Shown here in pieces: positions 35,068-45,285 of a stretch of 64,000 nucleotides of DNA. The position numbers and the translations under genes are program-made. The notes beneath the pieces are model-generated. The model worked only from the letters and a program-made list of their open reading frames with translations, was not told the origin of the DNA and ran no database searches. Positions within the stretch are counted from its first letter, which is position 1; each line of letters opens with the position of its first letter. Source of the stretch: Bacteriovoracaceae bacterium (lineage in GTDB: Bacteria > Bdellovibrionota > Bacteriovoracia > Bacteriovoracales > Bacteriovoracaceae); NCBI GenBank assembly GCA_020630335.1, contig JAHDBN010000001.1, positions 124,001 to 188,000 on the forward strand, written 5' to 3'.

Positions 35068-37881
35068 CTAAAAGAACCCAATACTTAATCTAAACTCCCC
35101 AGGGCTTTCTTTTCCAGCAATAGTTGTTCTTCTTTTTAGCTTGAAGCCATAATCAACATCAATTGTTCCTACAGGCGTTACATATTTAAGAGAAAGCCCA
35201 GCAGAAGTTCTAAGATCTAAGGGCCTATAATTATTAACTTGGATATTTCCAGCATCAAAAAATAGACCCATTACAATACTTTCACCAAGAACGTATCTAG
35301 GTTCAAATTTAAAATTGGTCATGAATGCTTTGTTATCAATAATGATATTACTTATATCATTAGAGGAATCAATCATGTTGATTTCTCTTTCTTTAAACCC
35401 CCTGACTAAATCAGCTCCGCTGAGTCTAAACACTTTAATACTTGGAATAAATCCAGTGCTTTCACTAAAGCTAGGCTTTAGATCAGTCGCATGATTTGTC
35501 TGGACACCGAAAGATAAAGAGGAAGCCAAATAAAATTTACTAGTAATAGGAAGATAGAATTTAGATCGAGAAACAAACTTTCCGAAGCTCACTTCTGGAT
35601 CACAGTTAGCTGCGACGAAGCTACAACTATTATCACCTTTTTGAGAACCAAGAAAAGATTTCGCTATTTCATAAGATAATTGAAGCCAAAATCCTGATTT
35701 AGGAAAAACAGGGTTATCTCTATAATCAATAACAATACTTGGAGTAAAACTTCCAATCTGAAATGCGCCCTCATCGCTTGGGCCATTGAGGTTTGGACTC
35801 GCATTAAATTGCTCAATACTCTCAAAAGAATAAGTTCCAGTTAAACCAAAGTGTCTTCCAAAATCTCTCTTAATAGAATTTGATACTCTGAAAATATCCG
35901 CATCAAAATCAAACAACCTAGATCTTGAATAACTTAGAGTTGTAAAGTTATCCCAATACGATTTGAAAATATCAGGATAAGAATAAGAACTTTTTAAAGA
36001 ATATTCTAAGAATTTGTTTTTCTGCCTCTTTGGATGATTGTCTAAATCCTCCAAACTCAATCGATAGTTAACTCCTGCTTGGATATCTAGGGTTTGATTT
36101 AAGCCTAGCAAGTTTTCTCTTGTAAATCTTGTTCCAAGTTTTAAACCTAAATCAGTTCTGAAACCTGGAGCAATTTCTAATGAGCCAAAGTTTTTCTCCT
36201 CTAACTTAATAGCAATAACTGCCTTTTTATCTCTTCCTCTACTTTTAGAGTCCAAGATTTCTGTTCTTATACTTTTGAACAAATTCAGATTGCTAATGCG
36301 TCTTCTTACTTCTTGCATTGCTTCAGGTGTTAGCATCTCCTTTTTAAGGCTAGATAAACTTCTTTCCAAAACAGAGTTTTTAGTTTTCTCTAGTCCTATA
36401 AAAATAAATTTTTCGATTTCATACTTTGAAGACCTATTAACTTGTATGAAAAGATTAACTGTTCGATTATTATTTGAATATTCAACAATTTCATTATCGT
36501 CACTAACAATTCTGGAGTAAAAATATCCTTCAGCAAGCATTTTCTTTTTTAGTTCTTTTAAATTTTCGGAAAAAATTATTGGGTTAAAAAAATCACCTTC
36601 TTTTAAGTCAAATATTTCATATTCTTTTTCTAAGTCATTCTTTTTTTCATCAACAACTCTTATGCTTCCGACTTTAGTCTGATCACCTTCCTCTATTTCT
36701 ATTTGAACACTCGCTTTACTTTGATTCATCAGAAGTCTTGCTTTTGAAGAGAGAAATCCATTTTGTATATATAAATTTTTAATTGATTTTATGAATTGTT
36801 GATAATCCTTTTCTTCCCATATTCCCTTTTTACTTAAATCCGATGATATCTCATCAAAAATATCCTTAAGCTTCTGAGTTGAGAAAAATTTATTACCTCT
36901 GATTGACATGTTTTTCAGCTTTAATCTCTCTGCTTTCTTCAAAATAATTTTCTTATGAATTAAACTCTCATCACTTTGATCTACTTCAGAAACAATTTCA
37001 AACCTTCTATTTGCGTATCCTTTTTTATCTAAAAAATCAGCTATTAGTCTTCTTATAGAAATTTCCGAATATTTCCTACTGCCTCCTGAAAAGTACTTTC
37101 TGATCTTTTTGTATACAGATTTTTTAACTATCTCATTATTCTCATCTTCAAAATCGAATGAAACTCTTCTTAAATCGCCACACTCCACTCTATACCTATC
37201 ACCTTCAAGCTTGACATTTAACTCTGAGAAGTAGAAACCTAAATCCTTTAGAACCTTCTGAGTTTCCTCTGTTAATCTTATCATACGGTTTTTATCATAA
37301 GGTTTTTCTATCAAACCTCCCAATACTGTCTGTACTCTTGATTTTGCAAAATTATTATCACAAGAGTATGAAATATCTTTTATAAATTTCTGAATACCTT
37401 TCTCTATTTTATAATGAACTAATAAGCCATCTTTATATTTTTCTTTAACAAAACTCACCTTGCTGTTTTTATAACCTTTCGTCTTAAGAAACTTTTCAAT
37501 AGACTGAATATCTTTTTTTAAAACAGCTATATTTTCGTAGGTGTTTTTTTCTAGGAATAAATTTCTTTCTATTTGTTTTCGAAGAGATCTTTTAATGCCT
37601 GAAATTTTTATTTTTTTAACCTTGGCTCGCTCATTAATATCTAAATACAATACTTTTTCATTCAATTTGAAATGAAATTTTTTGTAATTACTTTTCGAGT
37701 AAAACATTTCAAAGACTCTGAGAAAATCTTTTTCATTTTGGTACTGTCGCACTAAGTTTTTTTTATTTTTTCCAAAATATTTGCATGTATCTTTCCCCAT
37801 ACAATTGATAACTACTTTTTGAACTTCAATTGAAGATGAAAACAAACTCATTGATAAAAATAAAAAATACAATATTTTCAT
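35068..37881 (-). CDS. Large TamA-like Omp85 outer-membrane protein
   Basis: This 937-residue protein has a signal peptide (MKILYFLFLSMSLFSSS), a long periplasmic part (about 20-570) with repeated POTRA-like units (KVKKIKISGIKRSLRKQIE, LKLKNMSIRGNKFFSTQKL, KYEIEKFIFIGLEKTKNSVLE), and a C-terminal 16-strand barrel. The barrel carries the Omp85 VRGF motif (ADLVRGFKE) and ends KYVTPVGTIDVDYGFKL...FRLSIGFF, with a terminal aromatic. E. coli TamA has three POTRA domains in 577 residues; here five or six seem to fit. BamA is the other option, but the preceding tamB-like gene (stop/start overlap TAATG) favours a translocation and assembly module role. Confidence 0.85.
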   Translation of the reverse strand: MKILYFLFLSMSLFSSSIEVQKVVINCMGKDTCKYFGKNKKNLVRQYQNEKDFLRVFEMFYSKSNYKKFHFKLNEKVLYLDINERAKVKKIKISGIKRSLRKQIERNLFLEKNTYENIAVLKKDIQSIEKFLKTKGYKNSKVSFVKEKYKDGLLVHYKIEKGIQKFIKDISYSCDNNFAKSRVQTVLGGLIEKPYDKNRMIRLTEETQKVLKDLGFYFSELNVKLEGDRYRVECGDLRRVSFDFEDENNEIVKKSVYKKIRKYFSGGSRKYSEISIRRLIADFLDKKGYANRRFEIVSEVDQSDESLIHKKIILKKAERLKLKNMSIRGNKFFSTQKLKDIFDEISSDLSKKGIWEEKDYQQFIKSIKNLYIQNGFLSSKARLLMNQSKASVQIEIEEGDQTKVGSIRVVDEKKNDLEKEYEIFDLKEGDFFNPIIFSENLKELKKKMLAEGYFYSRIVSDDNEIVEYSNNNRTVNLFIQVNRSSKYEIEKFIFIGLEKTKNSVLERSLSSLKKEMLTPEAMQEVRRRISNLNLFKSIRTEILDSKSRGRDKKAVIAIKLEEKNFGSLEIAPGFRTDLGLKLGTRFTRENLLGLNQTLDIQAGVNYRLSLEDLDNHPKRQKNKFLEYSLKSSYSYPDIFKSYWDNFTTLSYSRSRLFDFDADIFRVSNSIKRDFGRHFGLTGTYSFESIEQFNASPNLNGPSDEGAFQIGSFTPSIVIDYRDNPVFPKSGFWLQLSYEIAKSFLGSQKGDNSCSFVAANCDPEVSFGKFVSRSKFYLPITSKFYLASSLSFGVQTNHATDLKPSFSESTGFIPSIKVFRLSGADLVRGFKEREINMIDSSNDISNIIIDNKAFMTNFKFEPRYVLGESIVMGLFFDAGNIQVNNYRPLDLRTSAGLSLKYVTPVGTIDVDYGFKLKRRTTIAGKESPGEFRLSIGFF

Positions 37882-40800
37882 TACTTAAAAGTCCACCTAA
37901 ACTTAACATCTGCTCCAAAGGATTGAGTTGGAGCTGCACCTGTTTGATTCTCATCTAATGTATTTTCATAAACACCTTCTAATAAAACTTTATCACTTAT
38001 CTTATAGTCAATATCTACTTTTGTTGTTTGGCCTGAATCTCCAAGTACAGTACTTGATAAATCGATATTCATTTTGTCTGTTATTTTTCTACTAAGTTTT
38101 ACATTCGTCGCCGTTCTAACATTCGATCCAGGTGCACCACTTCCTTGAACTCTTCCACTTAGATATGATGTGTTTGAATCTAGTACTTTTGTATTTACAT
38201 TTAAAGTTAATCCTAAAGTTTTCTTTAAAGTTTCGTTTATTTTGAGTTGATTAAATAAAAAACTTCCTACTCCAGCACTTGCCAACCCTTCTCTTTGATC
38301 ATCTGTTAGGTCTTGATTAGCTGACTCATCAGCATAACCAAATGCCAATAAAGAAAGAATGCTTGATCGTTCTAAAAAAGGTTCAGAGTTGAACTCAAAA
38401 GATAAATTTTCAACTTCTCCATAAGAAGAAATTCCTAATTTATAATCAGAAATTAATGATTCACCTTCATATTCAATATTAGGATTTGTAAAATCACTTT
38501 CATCATCAAAACGAATAGATAGTTTTTTTGTTAAAATTTCATTATTATTTAAAAATATAAAGTTCTCATCTTGCCTTCTTGTGTAAATATCTCCTTGTAA
38601 TTTAAAATCTGTTAACGGGCCTAACACTCTTAATTTTCCATAGAGTTGCTTCTCTACTATTGAGTTTTTTACAAATAAAGGTTTACTTAGCTTGGTATCA
38701 ATATTCATCTCGAACCAAGACTTTTCTTTTTCTTCTTTGTTTTCAGGTAAGAACTTTACTCCTTGAGTAGTAAACCCTTCTTCATTTTCGATGAATTTTT
38801 CAAACTCATCAAGAACCTTACCACCCTCAATTTCTAAGACTCCATTAATTATAAATGGAGGTTTTTTTGAAATAGCTGATCCTTTACCATTCAAGAACAC
38901 ATAGCTTTGTTCATTGATGTTAATTTTTGCTTGATCAAATTCATATTTAATATTCATTTTGGGATTACTACTTATATTCGCAGAACCATTCATGCTGAAA
39001 TGACCATCACCAAATTTACTTTTAAATTTTTTAATTTTAAAAAAGTTGTTATCCAACTCAACATCAAACTCTCCTTGCTTTATCCCATCTGGCCATGAAA
39101 TATTTCCAAGATTAAACCTTGATGATTTCAATTTTAAGTTTGATTGAACTTTTTGCTTTTTTCCTTTGAGTATATGTTTTAATGAAAGTGGCCCATTGAA
39201 GTCAATAAAGCTATCCATTATTTTAGACAACTTCAAAGACTCGATTTCACCCTTTGTCGAAATTTCATAGCCAGTTGATATATGCCCACTTCCTTTAGAA
39301 GTTAGTATCGTTTTATCAAGAGATGTAAATGCTAAATCCCAATTTTTAATAAAACCATTTTCTATCAAAACTTTCTTTGGTTTTGAAATCTTCAAATCTA
39401 TTTCTTCGTGATCAAAAGAAAAACTTCTAATATCACCATCAAGAGTTAAGCTTTCAAATTGTTCTAAATTAAAATTTAAAAACAAATCAGCTTTGCACTC
39501 ACCTTTAAGATAAGGATGATTAAGATCATAAGTGCTAAATAAATTAAAAACATAATGCCATTTATCTATATCAACTTTAAAGTTTAACTCTGAGCTGCTT
39601 GGAATTCCTTCGTCAAAAACCTTTCCCTTTAACTCTAATAAATCATTTCCAAAAGAAGAGTCAACTAAGTATTCTCCGTTTAGATAATCAATCTTCATTT
39701 TTGAAGAAGGAAATTTTTCCATTAGCATTTTGCTATTAAGTAATTTTAAGTCAAAGTTAAACTTTTCTTGATTCTTATCCATTATTCCTTTAAGTGTGAA
39801 ACTTAAATTTGAAGAAAACCCTGGATTTAAATACCTATAAAAACTTAAGTCATTTGTAGTATAATTAGTACTTGAAAAGTTAAAACTCAACTCATCTAAA
39901 GAATCTATGTAGTTCATGCTACCTAAAACTTTTGCAGAACCATTTGATCCTAGAATTCTATTCATTTTCAAATTCATATCAGAAAAAACAAAATCAATCT
40001 CTGAGTAAGTAAAATCTTGCAAGAAGAATGATAGATTATCTGACTTAACTTTCCCTTTTATTTCTAACAAAGGTAAATCAACCTTCCCTGAAATATTGTA
40101 AACACCTCGAACTTTGCCTTTTGTATAATCCCAATAATATTTGGGAATACTCGTAATTACTGGATAATGTGACTTTTTAATATCTTCTATTGAGAAATCT
40201 ACAAAATTAAATTTCCCATCAACATCTAAGCTCTCCATATCGACCAAAGCTCTCCCAGAGTATCTTCCTGTTCCAAGTCTTCCTTTTAGATCGTTAAAAG
40301 CTATAGTGTTTTCTCCTAAATTAATAAGGATTTTTGATTGAACTTCTCCTAAAGCGAATTCAGCAAAATTAAATTCTTTTGAATTTCCCTTCATTGATAT
40401 CTTGGTTTTTTCAACTGTTCCTGAAACATTTATGTCAAACTCAGAACTCCCCAAGACAGGAAAATCTAAAATATGATAAACATCATTAAAATTAACTTTC
40501 GTAGATGGTGACTTTATAGACACTTCATCTGGAGAAATATGGCCGACTACTTTCGCTGGAGAACCCGCTTGATTAATAAGCGCACTCAGGTCTAATCTTT
40601 CATTGGAATTATTGTAACTAAACAAGCCATTGTTTAAAGATATTTTTTTAAACTTTAATATTTCTCCATCTACATCAAGTGCTAGATCATAAAAAACTGA
40701 ATCAATGATTTCTACTAAAACCTTACCCTCCGGAATCGTAAGTTTAATTTTCCCACTCACCAAGCCCTTTAGTTTACTTTCGACCGTTGGTATTACTTTT

Positions 40801-41906
40801 AATGCCTGATACAGAGGAACTTTTTTTAATGATAAGTTTAAACCTTTTGGAAAAACTCCTTTTTCGGATTTTTTAAAAATCAGTTGTGATTCATTAAAGA
40901 AAACTTCATGACCAGAATTATTTAAAATTGCTTTATCTAAAAATAATGAATGATTAGAATATCTATAATCAATAAGACCTTTTTCTACATTAGAGTATTT
41001 TGATAAAAACTTATTTAAAACCAAGCCCCCTGAAATATCAGGGTTCTCCAGGCTTCCTATAATTTTAGAACTCATTTTTATTAATCCACTCAGTCCATGA
41101 TCTTTAATGATCTCAGATGGAATTACTTCTTCTGCTATAAATTCAGATGTCGCATTTAATTTCAAAGAAGGATCTTTAGATGCTATATTATTCACGAGTC
41201 CATCTAGTTTTAAGTAGCTGAAATCTTTTTTTGCAAGAATTTTTTTAATGCTAAGATTTTTCTTATCAAGTTTTGCTTCAATCTTTAATAAATTTGCTGA
41301 GATTTTATCTGAGTAGTATAGATCTTTCGCGACTACGTTTATATGAAATCTTTCTTTTCTTGACTCAAACTCTCCTTGTTCTACATAAACTTCTTTTTTT
41401 TCTCCTAGCCTAATTAAAATATTCTTTAATTCTGCGCCATATAAATAAATATCATCATTTACTTTTAAGCCATTTGTTAAATCTTTAAGTATTTTTTCTA
41501 CCTTAAGATCTAAGGGTTTCTCTTCTTTGGATTTTTTTATCTCTGGTATCACAACAACACCATCTTCCAGGGAGACCAATGAAAGACTTAGGTCTTCATC
41601 ATATCTATTAGTAAAAAATCCAAGACTCGCTTCTAAGGATTTCGAAGAAATTTTTAAAGAATCGATGTCAGTTACTTTTGCTTGGAATTCAAAATCCTTA
41701 AATTTGATTTTAAATGGGAACCCACTCAGTTCAATTGAAGAAAAATCAATCCTTTGTATTTTATCTGACTTTATAGAAGAAGATATCTTTGTCTTAACCC
41801 ATGAAGTAAAGTAGGGACTTTCAATAATATTTGCAAGAACACTATAAAAAAGGCCTATTCCAATAAGAAGAAAACTAAAAAATAAGACAACTCTTTTTTC
41901 TTCCAC
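37881..41906 (-). CDS. tamB: TamB-like inner-membrane-anchored translocation protein
   Basis: This 1,341-residue AsmA-like protein has one N-terminal membrane anchor (VVLFFSFLLIGIGLFYSVLA), then a very long run of short beta strands typical of the hydrophobic groove of TamB, and the conserved C-terminal DUF490/TamB region (IEYEGESLISDYKLGISSYG, SILSLLAFGYADES, LGLTLNVNTKVLDSNTSYLSG, ending GADVKFRWTFK). TamB spans the periplasm with TamA and takes part in outer-membrane protein and phospholipid transport. The start is GTG at 41906, overlapping the upstream stop (TAGTG), and the stop overlaps the Omp85 start. Confidence 0.9.
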   Translation of the reverse strand: MEEKRVVLFFSFLLIGIGLFYSVLANIIESPYFTSWVKTKISSSIKSDKIQRIDFSSIELSGFPFKIKFKDFEFQAKVTDIDSLKISSKSLEASLGFFTNRYDEDLSLSLVSLEDGVVVIPEIKKSKEEKPLDLKVEKILKDLTNGLKVNDDIYLYGAELKNILIRLGEKKEVYVEQGEFESRKERFHINVVAKDLYYSDKISANLLKIEAKLDKKNLSIKKILAKKDFSYLKLDGLVNNIASKDPSLKLNATSEFIAEEVIPSEIIKDHGLSGLIKMSSKIIGSLENPDISGGLVLNKFLSKYSNVEKGLIDYRYSNHSLFLDKAILNNSGHEVFFNESQLIFKKSEKGVFPKGLNLSLKKVPLYQALKVIPTVESKLKGLVSGKIKLTIPEGKVLVEIIDSVFYDLALDVDGEILKFKKISLNNGLFSYNNSNERLDLSALINQAGSPAKVVGHISPDEVSIKSPSTKVNFNDVYHILDFPVLGSSEFDINVSGTVEKTKISMKGNSKEFNFAEFALGEVQSKILINLGENTIAFNDLKGRLGTGRYSGRALVDMESLDVDGKFNFVDFSIEDIKKSHYPVITSIPKYYWDYTKGKVRGVYNISGKVDLPLLEIKGKVKSDNLSFFLQDFTYSEIDFVFSDMNLKMNRILGSNGSAKVLGSMNYIDSLDELSFNFSSTNYTTNDLSFYRYLNPGFSSNLSFTLKGIMDKNQEKFNFDLKLLNSKMLMEKFPSSKMKIDYLNGEYLVDSSFGNDLLELKGKVFDEGIPSSSELNFKVDIDKWHYVFNLFSTYDLNHPYLKGECKADLFLNFNLEQFESLTLDGDIRSFSFDHEEIDLKISKPKKVLIENGFIKNWDLAFTSLDKTILTSKGSGHISTGYEISTKGEIESLKLSKIMDSFIDFNGPLSLKHILKGKKQKVQSNLKLKSSRFNLGNISWPDGIKQGEFDVELDNNFFKIKKFKSKFGDGHFSMNGSANISSNPKMNIKYEFDQAKININEQSYVFLNGKGSAISKKPPFIINGVLEIEGGKVLDEFEKFIENEEGFTTQGVKFLPENKEEKEKSWFEMNIDTKLSKPLFVKNSIVEKQLYGKLRVLGPLTDFKLQGDIYTRRQDENFIFLNNNEILTKKLSIRFDDESDFTNPNIEYEGESLISDYKLGISSYGEVENLSFEFNSEPFLERSSILSLLAFGYADESANQDLTDDQREGLASAGVGSFLFNQLKINETLKKTLGLTLNVNTKVLDSNTSYLSGRVQGSGAPGSNVRTATNVKLSRKITDKMNIDLSSTVLGDSGQTTKVDIDYKISDKVLLEGVYENTLDENQTGAAPTQSFGADVKFRWTFK

Positions 41907-42460
41907 TAAAAACCTTTTCTCAATTTCTCTAAGGTTTTCCTTGCTTTAAAATCACTTGTAAGAACAAAGTCTAAGAAATTATATATATTTTCGTTTTCAA
42001 AACTCGTTACATATAACTCCCCGACATCACTGTAAAACTTTTTTCCTGGATCTTTTAAGTCGAATTTTTCTATTTCTATCTTTGTCTCCAATATCGCTAA
42101 AATTTTTCTAATAATATAAATTTCGGTATTTTTAAGTGCCATTTCTTTTAATTCTAAAAAAATAGGTTTTTCTAAATCACTTTCCAGTACTGAAATATAT
42201 TTTATGTTTTCAAATAGGCACTTTTCTAATTCAGAAGTGTTGAGAGTTAATAAGTTTTTATAAAAAGTATAAGTATAATATTTCGTTAATACTTTTTTGG
42301 TTCCAACTTTTTTTAAATCTAAAGATAGATTAACAAAATTTCGATACTTCAATGAATAAACGAAGAGTTCATCTAAACATGATAGAATTCCCTCTATATT
42401 TAACAAGCCAGAAAGCTTCTCTAACTCAGATAATTTCTCTGAAAGATAATGATTTTCCAT
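41906..42460 (-). CDS. Unknown helical protein coupled to tamB
   Basis: This 184-residue soluble, mostly helical protein (ENHYLSEKLSELEKLSGLLNI, TFYKNLLTLNTSELEKCLFE) has no signal peptide and no motif I recognise. Its stop overlaps the GTG start of tamB, so the two are translationally coupled. It sits 36 bases after accC. Lys, Leu and Glu dominate the composition. A cytoplasmic accessory role to the tam genes is possible only by position. Confidence 0.6.
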   Translation of the reverse strand: MENHYLSEKLSELEKLSGLLNIEGILSCLDELFVYSLKYRNFVNLSLDLKKVGTKKVLTKYYTYTFYKNLLTLNTSELEKCLFENIKYISVLESDLEKPIFLELKEMALKNTEIYIIRKILAILETKIEIEKFDLKDPGKKFYSDVGELYVTSFENENIYNFLDFVLTSDFKARKTLEKLRKGF

Positions 42461-42496
42461 TGTTATTATTATAACAATCTATATAAAAATTTGTTC

Positions 42497-43828
42497 TTAT
42501 GTCATTTTAAGAAAATTTGTCGAGTATTTTCCTGACTTAAAAAGTTCATGTTTTAAAATGTTTTGGTGAAGGGATATATTAGTATCTACCCCACCTATAA
42601 TCATTTCAGAAATAGCCCTTTGCATTTTAGCAATGCATTTTTCTCTGGTATTTGCTTTTACTATCACTTTTGAAATCATTGAATCATAAAAATGCGGAAT
42701 TTTATAACCAGTATAAATATAATCATCTACTCTGACACCTAAGCCACCTGGCCTGTGATAATGATCAATTTGCCCAGGTGAAGGAATAAAGGTTTTAGGG
42801 TTTTCGGCATTTATTCGACACTCCATTGAATGTCCATCAAATTTGATATCCTTTTGAGAAAATTCTAATTTCTCACCATTCGCTATCTTTATTTGCATTG
42901 AGACCAAATCTATTCCTGTTACCATTTCTGTAACAGGGTGTTCTACCTGTATCCTTGTATTCATTTCGATGAAATAAAACTTTTTATCATCTAAGTCATA
43001 GAGAAATTCTACTGTTCCAACTGAATTATAATTCACTTTTTTCGATAATTTTAATGCCGCCTCACAAATTTCTTCTCTTTGCTCTGGACTTAATATTTGT
43101 GAAGGAGATTCTTCAATTAATTTTTGATAATTTCTCTGGATAGTGCAATCTCTCTCTCCTAGATGAATCACATTTCCAAAATGATCTCCTGCAATTTGAA
43201 CTTCTATATGTCTTGGGTTCTTTATATATTTTTCAATAAAAAGTGTGTCATCTCCGAAAGCTAACAAAGATTCTTTTTTTAATTTTTCAACTTTTCCTTC
43301 TATTCCTTCTATTGATTCAAGGATTTGCATTCCTTTCCCACCGCCACCAGCTGATGCTTTAATCAAAAGAGGAAAACCTAGTTTTTCTAAAGATTCTTTA
43401 AAGTTTTTATTAACTTCATTGATTTCGAAGGTTTCTAGTACTGGTAGGCCTGCTTCTTTAGCTATTTTTTTAGATTCAATCTTACTACCCATTTTTTCAA
43501 TAATTTGATAATCAGGGCCTATAAAATTGACCCCACAATCAGTACACATTTTTGCAAAATCTGTATTTTCAGAAAGAAAGCCATAACCTGGATGTATTGC
43601 ATCTGCATTTGTTATCTCTACGGCCGAAAGAATCGCCTGAGGGTTCAAGTAACTTTTTAATGCTTGAGGTGGCCCTATACAAACTGATTCATCTGCCATT
43701 TTTACGTGCAAAGAATTCTCATCTGTCGTTGAATGAATACTTACGGTTTCAATTCCCAGTTCTTTACAAGATCGAATCACTCTAATTGCGATCTCTCCTC
43801 TATTAGCAATTAATACCTTTTTAATCAT
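42497..43828 (-). CDS. accC: Acetyl-CoA carboxylase, biotin carboxylase subunit
   Basis: This 443-residue ATP-grasp enzyme starts KKVLIANRGEIAIRVIRSC and includes HPGYGFLSENTDFAKMC, the glycine-rich ASAGGGGKGMQI ATP loop, the GERDCTIQRNYQKLIEESPS motif and EMNTRIQVEHPVTEMVTGIDLV with the catalytic Glu and Arg. It carboxylates biotin on AccB in the first step of fatty-acid synthesis. Length normal (E. coli 449). It follows accB by 9 bases. accA and accD are not in the window. Confidence 0.97.
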   Translation of the reverse strand: MIKKVLIANRGEIAIRVIRSCKELGIETVSIHSTTDENSLHVKMADESVCIGPPQALKSYLNPQAILSAVEITNADAIHPGYGFLSENTDFAKMCTDCGVNFIGPDYQIIEKMGSKIESKKIAKEAGLPVLETFEINEVNKNFKESLEKLGFPLLIKASAGGGGKGMQILESIEGIEGKVEKLKKESLLAFGDDTLFIEKYIKNPRHIEVQIAGDHFGNVIHLGERDCTIQRNYQKLIEESPSQILSPEQREEICEAALKLSKKVNYNSVGTVEFLYDLDDKKFYFIEMNTRIQVEHPVTEMVTGIDLVSMQIKIANGEKLEFSQKDIKFDGHSMECRINAENPKTFIPSPGQIDHYHRPGGLGVRVDDYIYTGYKIPHFYDSMISKVIVKANTREKCIAKMQRAISEMIIGGVDTNISLHQNILKHELFKSGKYSTNFLKMT

Positions 43829-43837
43829 TCTAATGCT

Positions 43838-44254
43838 CTATGCTTTTTTAATTTTGAATAACTTTTGATCAAACTCAACAAAGTTTTCATTTTCTACTAA
43901 TATGGCTTCGATGATTCCATCACTATCAGCTTCAATTTCATTCATTATTTTCATCGCTTCTAGTATACAAAGTGTTTCACCTTTAGAAACTTTCTGCCCT
44001 ACTTTTACAAATGGTGGTTCTCCTGGAGATGAAGAAGAATAAAAAGTTCCTACAAAAGGAGCTTTGATAAAATCCCCTATATCTTCCTTCTTGGATACAT
44101 TTTCTTGCGAACTAATGTTCCTAGGTATCATTGTTGTTGAGTTAGCATAAGGAAAAGCAATGGAAATTTTTTCTTCCTTATTCTCATAACTTATCGAGCT
44201 AAGATTTTCTTCTTTTGCCAAATCAATAATTTTTTTAATATTTTCTAAATTCAT
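43838..44254 (-). CDS. accB: Biotin carboxyl carrier protein of acetyl-CoA carboxylase
   Basis: This 138-residue protein has an N-terminal helical region, a Pro/Ser linker, then the biotinyl domain with the biotin-accepting Lys102 in EAMKIMNEIEAD and the BCCP thumb segment GTFYSSSSPGEPPFVKVGQ. It carries carboxybiotin between AccC and the carboxyltransferase. It starts directly after the efp stop codon. Confidence 0.97.
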   Translation of the reverse strand: MNLENIKKIIDLAKEENLSSISYENKEEKISIAFPYANSTTMIPRNISSQENVSKKEDIGDFIKAPFVGTFYSSSSPGEPPFVKVGQKVSKGETLCILEAMKIMNEIEADSDGIIEAILVENENFVEFDQKLFKIKKA

Positions 44255-44821
44255 CTATTCTTTCACTCTTTCAACGTAATCAGAACTTCTTGTATCTATT
44301 TTTAAAAGTTCTCCTACTTTAATAAAAAGAGGTACATTTACCTGAAGACCTGTTTCCAAGATAGCTTTCTTTAATCCTCCTGAAGCAGTGTCTCCTTTTA
44401 AACCAGGATCTGTTTCAGAAACCCTAAGCTGAACAAAGTTTGGTAATTCAATAGAAATAGGTCTTTCATTATAAAAAAGAACATCTACTCTCATACTTTC
44501 TTGCATAAAGTTTTTAGCGTCACCTACAACATCATGATTAATATTTATAGATTCAAATGTTTTTTGATCCATGAAATTGTATCCATCACCATCTGCATAG
44601 GTAAACTCCATTTCTCTTTCATCTAAATCTGGCTTTGCAAAAGTATCAACTCCAGATTTGTATGTTTTCTCTAAAAGCTGACCTGTTTCTAAGTTTTTCA
44701 GTTTAGCCTTTACGAACGCAGACCCTTTTCCTGGATTAGTATGCTGAAAATCAACAATAACAAATGGCTTTCCATCTATTTCTAGTTTTAAATTTTTTCT
44801 AAAATCTGAAGTCTTAAACAT
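44255..44821 (-). CDS. efp: Translation elongation factor P
   Basis: This 188-residue protein has three beta-barrel domains and the tip loop NPGKGSAF, with Lys32 in the position lysylated by EpmA in E. coli. FVQLRVSETDPGLKGDTASGG in the last domain is characteristic. EF-P relieves ribosome stalling at polyproline. It lies 9 bases after aroQ and next to accB. A Lys tip predicts an EpmA/EpmB-type modification, not rhamnosylation; those genes are not in the window. Confidence 0.97.
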   Translation of the reverse strand: MFKTSDFRKNLKLEIDGKPFVIVDFQHTNPGKGSAFVKAKLKNLETGQLLEKTYKSGVDTFAKPDLDEREMEFTYADGDGYNFMDQKTFESININHDVVGDAKNFMQESMRVDVLFYNERPISIELPNFVQLRVSETDPGLKGDTASGGLKKAILETGLQVNVPLFIKVGELLKIDTRSSDYVERVKE

Positions 44822-44830
44822 TTTCCATCC

Positions 44831-45259
44831 TTATTTCTTAGATAAAAGCATTTTAATTGCCCAATAATAGGCATCTTTTCCTAGTCCACCCATTATGAAA
44901 TCTACCGATCCCGCAGTCAACATTTTATGCCTAAACTCTTCTCTAGCATGGGTATTCGTCAAATGAACTTCAAATTTGGGAATCTTTAAGATTTCCAAGG
45001 CGTCTCTTATACTCACACTTGTATGTGAGTAACCTCCTGGGTTAATAATCAAAGCATCAAATGACGATTCAATTAAGTCTTGAATTGCTTCTATGATTTC
45101 TGCTTCTGAATTAGATTGAATCCATGAAAGCTCAACTTTATCATCTATAGTTTTTTTATTTGTCTCTTGAATAATATTCTCTAAACTCATCTCGCCATAA
45201 GCAGGATCTCTTAATTCCAAGAGGTTTAAGTTCGGTCCATTAATTATTTTTATTTTCAT
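44831..45259 (-). CDS. aroQ: 3-dehydroquinate dehydratase, type II
   Basis: This 142-residue enzyme has the type II motifs: INGPNLNLLELRDPAYG (Asn, Arg and the catalytic Tyr in the lid), QSNSEAEIIEAIQ, IINPGGYSHTSVSIRDAL and KFEVHLTNTHAREEFRH with the catalytic His. It dehydrates 3-dehydroquinate in the shikimate pathway. Length typical (about 145). aroQ-efp-accB-accC is a common order in bacteria. Confidence 0.96.
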   Translation of the reverse strand: MKIKIINGPNLNLLELRDPAYGEMSLENIIQETNKKTIDDKVELSWIQSNSEAEIIEAIQDLIESSFDALIINPGGYSHTSVSIRDALEILKIPKFEVHLTNTHAREEFRHKMLTAGSVDFIMGGLGKDAYYWAIKMLLSKK

Positions 45260-45285
45260 TTTTATCTACTAGCAAAAATATTTGC

